Shown piece by piece: positions 61,801-64,000 of a stretch of DNA of 64,000 bases (positions are counted from its first letter, which is position 1; every line of letters starts with the position of its first letter). Origin of the DNA: Thalassotalea euphylliae (GTDB taxonomy: Bacteria; Pseudomonadota; Gammaproteobacteria; Enterobacterales; Alteromonadaceae); NCBI RefSeq assembly GCF_003390335.1, contig NZ_QUOU01000001.1:3906001-3970000 (forward strand), given 5' to 3'. The notes under the pieces were generated by a model. It was not told the DNA's origin, searched no databases, and saw only the letters and a program-made list of their open reading frames with translations. The translations under genes were made by a program, and so were the position numbers.

Positions 61801-62550
61801 CGCACAGTTAAGGCCAAAAGAAATCGGTTTAGCGTGGCGAAGTGAATTGTAAAATGCTTCAGTTGTTTGACCAGAAAGTGTGCGACCGGAAGCATCGGTA
61901 ATGGTGCCGGAAATCATAATCGGCAGCTTAATACCGCGTTCTGCAAATACGGTTTCGACCGCAAAAATCGCCGCTTTGGCGTTTAGGGTATCGAAAATGG
62001 TTTCAATGAGAATAATATCTGAACCACCGTCAATAAGCGCTTGGGTGGATTCTTTGTAAGCGGTGACGAGTTCGTTAAAGGTGATATTGCGAAACGCTGG
62101 GTCATTAACATCAGGGGAGATTGAACAGGTGCGGTTGGTTGGCCCTAACACACCGGCAACAAAACGCGGTTTATGCGGTGTTTTTTTGGTGTATTCATCC
62201 GCCGCAGCGCGCGCCAGTTTAGCGGCTTCAAGGTTAATTTCAGCACTTAACGCTTCCATGTCATAATCGGCCATGGCAATCGTCGTAGCGTTGAAGGTAT
62301 TGGTTTCCAAAATATCAGCGCCCGCTTCAAGGTACTCGCAGTGGATCGCCTTAATCGTCTCTGGCTGAGTCAGCACCAATAAATCGTTATTGCCTTGAAT
62401 ATCACAGTGCCACTCCTTGAAACGCTCACCGCGAAAATCACTTTCGCTAAATTTGCGGTTTTGGATCATGGTCCCCATACCGCCGTCGAGAATTAAAATA
62501 CGCTCGTTAAGGGCCTGCTGAAGTTGTTGAAACGATGCTAACTGCTGCAC
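58834..62550 (-). CDS. metH: cobalamin-dependent methionine synthase
   Basis: MetH transfers the methyl group of 5-methyltetrahydrofolate to homocysteine via cobalamin. The 1,238-aa protein (E. coli 1,227) has all four modules: homocysteine domain with zinc cysteines (GLNCALGP, IGGCCGTTPEH), folate domain (FVNVGERTNVTGS), B12 domain with GDVHDIGKNI and the SAM reactivation domain (ELTSSYAMWPGAAVSGWYF). GTG at 62550 is chosen: AGGAG lies 6 bases upstream and it starts 1 base after the metA stop; the longer ATG start at 62589 would overlap metA. Coupled to metA and so under the same MetJ control. Confidence 0.96.
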   Translation of the reverse strand: MQQLASFQQLQQALNERILILDGGMGTMIQNRKFSESDFRGERFKEWHCDIQGNNDLLVLTQPETIKAIHCEYLEAGADILETNTFNATTIAMADYDMEALSAEINLEAAKLARAAADEYTKKTPHKPRFVAGVLGPTNRTCSISPDVNDPAFRNITFNELVTAYKESTQALIDGGSDIILIETIFDTLNAKAAIFAVETVFAERGIKLPIMISGTITDASGRTLSGQTTEAFYNSLRHAKPISFGLNCALGPVELRQYVEEMSRISDVAVSAHPNAGLPNAFGEYDFSVEDMDEHVQEWAQSGFLNIIGGCCGTTPEHIRGMAETVANIAPRKIEARAKACRLSGLEPLTIEKETLFVNVGERTNVTGSAIFRRLITEENYDQAIAVALQQVENGAQIIDINMDEGMLDSKAAMVRFLNLIAGEPDIAKVPIMLDSSKWDILEAGLQCIQGKGIVNSISLKEGEEIFRKQAELLRRYGAAVIVMAFDEVGQADTRERKFEICQRAYHILVDEIGFPAEDIIFDPNIFAVATGIDEHNNYGVDFIEAVKDIKENLPYAMVSGGVSNVSFSFRGNNPVREAIHAVFLYYAIKNGMDMGIVNAGQLAIYSDLPEKLKVAVEDVVLNSDDGATERLLEVAEEYRGQAGGTASKVDLAWRELPVNKRLEHALVKGINEFIVEDTEEARLAASRPLEVIEGPLMDGMNVVGDLFGAGEMFLPQVVKSARVMKQAVAHLQPFIEAEKTEASSNGKVLLATVKGDVHDIGKNIVGVVLQCNNYEIIDLGVMVPCEEILRVAREENVDVIGLSGLITPSLDEMVHVAKEMQRQGFELPLLIGGATTSKAHTAVKIEPQYEHPVVYVPNASRSVSVVSTLLSDEQRDDFVAKQKAEYVKVRERHNKKGPRSSLISLEDARANPTPISFDNYTPVKPKQLGVTVIDELDLNEVRNYIDWTPFFMTWQLSGKYPKILEHELIGEEATKLFNDANAMIDDVINNNKLKASAVIGLFPAHSVGDDIELFTDSQSQQSGQRLMRIHQLRQQGKKPDGQYNRCLSDFVAPKGATANGKEVEDYVGAFAVSAGFGADELVKAYDAEHDTYNSILLKAVADRLAEASAEYLHEKVRKEYWGYAPDEAFDNEALIREQYQGIRPAPGYPACPEHTEKGLLWELLDVENNIGMELTSSYAMWPGAAVSGWYFAHPDSKYFAVAKVNKDQVLDYAARKGFTLEQAERWLAANLDYDPD

Positions 62551-62551
62551 G

Positions 62552-63505
62552 TTACTCTCCTGTGATTGATGTCTGAATATGCTCAGCATCTAATTGGTAA
62601 GGGGTGATTTGGTAAACATAGTAGTTGATCCAGTTGTTAAACAACAGGCTACCATGGCTGCGCCATTTGCTGGCAGGCGGTTTTTCTAAGGCAGAGTCTG
62701 GATTGTTATCGCGATAGTAATTTACCGGTATATCAGGTATATCCCCACCTGATAAGTCGCGACGATACTCATCATCCAGTGTCGTAGGATCGTACTCAGG
62801 GTGACCGGTGACAAACACTTGTCGCTTATCTTCACTGGCAGTTAGATAAACCCCTGCCTCTGGCGACTGCGCCAAAATATTTAAGCTTTCAACCGACTGA
62901 TAATCTTGTGGCAATACTTCACCGTAGCGCGAATGCGGCACCCAAAACTCATCATCAAAACCACGGGTGAGTTTTTCATGGGGGCGTAATCTGTCGTGGC
63001 GATAAACGCCGGAAAGCTTGGCATTTCTTAGCTGACGCTCTAAGCCATAATGATGATACAAAGCGGCATGGGCAGCCCAGCACAAGAACATGGTCGACAC
63101 TACGTTATTTTGCGCCCAATCGAAGACTTCTTGAATTTTGTTCCAGTAGCTGACTTCTTTGTAATTCATTAAGCCAAGCGGCGCGCCCGTAATGATCATG
63201 CCATCGTATTGCTTGTCTTTGACATCATCAAACAAACGATAAAACGACTCTAAATGCGACGTTGGTGTGTTCTTCGACGGATTTTTGTGAATGCGCAATA
63301 GATCAATGTTAATTTGCAGCGGCGTGTTCGACAACATGCGCAGAATTTGCACTTCCGTTTCAATTTTGTTCGGCATTAGGTTGAGGATCGCCATTTCCAT
63401 TGGGCGAATATCTTGATTGGCGGCGCGATGCTCCGACATCACAAAGATATCTTCGTTACCGAGAATTTTTAAGGCAGGTAACTGATCGGGAATTTTAATT
63501 GGCAT
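62552..63505 (-). CDS. metA: homoserine O-acyltransferase (MetA type)
   Basis: MetA acylates homoserine in the first committed step of methionine synthesis. The 317-aa protein starts MPIKIPDQLPALKIL, as in the family; the TTG six codons earlier is rejected. The catalytic cysteine is in MFLCWAAHAALYHHYGL near residue 142, and the His-Glu pair in VTGHPEYDPTTL near residue 235. Whether succinyl- or acetyl-CoA is the donor cannot be told by eye; succinyl is usual in gammaproteobacteria. First gene of a two-gene operon with metH. Confidence 0.95.
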   Translation of the reverse strand: MPIKIPDQLPALKILGNEDIFVMSEHRAANQDIRPMEMAILNLMPNKIETEVQILRMLSNTPLQINIDLLRIHKNPSKNTPTSHLESFYRLFDDVKDKQYDGMIITGAPLGLMNYKEVSYWNKIQEVFDWAQNNVVSTMFLCWAAHAALYHHYGLERQLRNAKLSGVYRHDRLRPHEKLTRGFDDEFWVPHSRYGEVLPQDYQSVESLNILAQSPEAGVYLTASEDKRQVFVTGHPEYDPTTLDDEYRRDLSGGDIPDIPVNYYRDNNPDSALEKPPASKWRSHGSLLFNNWINYYVYQITPYQLDAEHIQTSITGE

Positions 63506-63569
63506 AACTGACCCACAAGACACAAGCGAACATTGAGCTAGTCAATGTGCCTTGGATCTTTGGCTATGT

Positions 63570-63601
63570 CAACATCTAAACGTTTAGACGTCTAAACTTG
63601 A
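63570..63601 (-). promoter_or_regulatory. MetJ operator (four tandem met boxes)
   Basis: Four contiguous 8-bp units: CAACATCT, AAACGTTT, AGACGTCT (exact consensus), AAACTTGA. They lie 65 bases before metA, and the first overlaps a TTGACA hexamer read on the minus strand, so MetJ with SAM should repress metA-metH. Confidence 0.88.
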
Positions 63602-63673
63602 AGTTATAAGCTTATACCGTACGTTACTTACTCACAGAAAATGGCAGCCTGTTTTGCTAACTCGTTATCTAGC

Positions 63674-64000
63674 TTAACTGCCTATATTACGAAACTCTGC
63701 AATTTTAACAGGAAGCTGAATAGCTTTATTGTCGCGATAAAGGCTAACCATGATGGTTTGTCCTGGGCGAGTTTCAGCAACAATGTCTAAGGCTTGTTCA
63801 ACACCGGTAATTTCAACATCGTCGAATTGGTAAACCAAGTCACCAACCTTTAATCCTGCGCGCTGCGCTGGGCTGTTAGGGTTAACCGCAGTAATAGTAA
63901 AGCCTTTGGTGTGTGACGGCAGTTGCTCGGTGTTTACGCCAAGCCAACCGCGGGTTACGCGACCATGCTCAATAATTTTCTGCATCACGCGATGTGCTAG
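63674..64000 (-). CDS. degS: DegS-type serine endoprotease, C-terminal part
   Basis: The last 109 codons of a gene that continues beyond the right edge. VMQKIIEHGRVTRGWLGV is the linker from the protease to the PDZ domain, followed by a single PDZ domain (NPNSPAQRAGLKVGDLVYQF) and the ending MVSLYRDNKAIQLPVKIAEF. One PDZ and an immediate C-terminus fit DegS, the periplasmic site-1 protease that starts the sigma-E response by cutting RseA, rather than two-PDZ DegP/DegQ. The catalytic domain is outside the window. Confidence 0.85.
   Translation of the reverse strand, partial: LAHRVMQKIIEHGRVTRGWLGVNTEQLPSHTKGFTITAVNPNSPAQRAGLKVGDLVYQFDDVEITGVEQALDIVAETRPGQTIMVSLYRDNKAIQLPVKIAEFRNIGS

Noticed and set aside
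62551..62589. Upstream ATG start for metH
   Set aside because: It would overlap metA by 38 bases and add a tail absent from the family; the GTG with AGGAG is better.

Overview
The window reads as a chromosomal segment of a marine gammaproteobacterium of the order Alteromonadales, most likely a Colwelliaceae/Thalassotalea-type organism. This is inferred from gene content and order (queA-tgt-yajC-secD-secF, holD-rimI, prfC-argS-tatD, a ytjB-like gene divergent from serB followed by a PilZ gene and radA, metA-metH under a MetJ operator). Base composition is moderate, and the window carries many exported proteins and dispersed hairpin repeats. No taxonomic search could be run.

Layout. 1-8 kb: a GFA-family protein (cut by the edge), glutaryl-CoA dehydrogenase, a membrane-anchored DUF6351-like hydrolase, a GyrI-like effector-binding protein, a discoidin-domain secreted protein and an FG-GAP/UnbV secreted protein. 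8-18 kb: a Na+/phosphate cotransporter, a 0.5 kb block of palindromic repeats, the queuosine/Sec operon and aceK. 18-23.7 kb: two Sel1-repeat paralogues, tRNA-Trp, an AraC-type regulator divergent from a nitronate monooxygenase, then holD-rimI.

23.7-29.6 kb is an accessory island between rimI and yaeQ. It holds a 599-aa polymorphic toxin with a C-terminal deaminase domain and an Imm1-like immunity gene, a small unknown gene, a 5'-truncated orphan effector core, an AHH-nuclease toxin gene with an Imm11-like partner, and a third decayed copy of the effector core split by an IS256-family element that has an intact 8-bp target duplication. This looks like an effector locus diversifying by cassette capture.

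29.7-44 kb returns to conserved genes: yaeQ, a thioesterase, prfC, argS, tatD, ytjB, serB, a double-PilZ protein, radA and a DPP4-type peptidase. 44-58.8 kb is again surface-oriented: a putative zinc-protease lipoprotein whose best start runs into an amber codon, a zinc-ribbon protein, an MDR oxidoreductase, and a two-gene operon of a roughly 2,775-aa repeat-built surface protein plus an OmpA-family protein, preceded by a consensus FNR box with class II promoter geometry. A secreted S9-type hydrolase follows. 58.8-64 kb: the metA-metH operon behind tandem MetJ boxes, and the 3' end of a DegS-type protease.

The best candidates for something new are the toxin-cassette island (23.7-29.6 kb) and the giant surface-protein/OmpA operon (47.6-57.3 kb).
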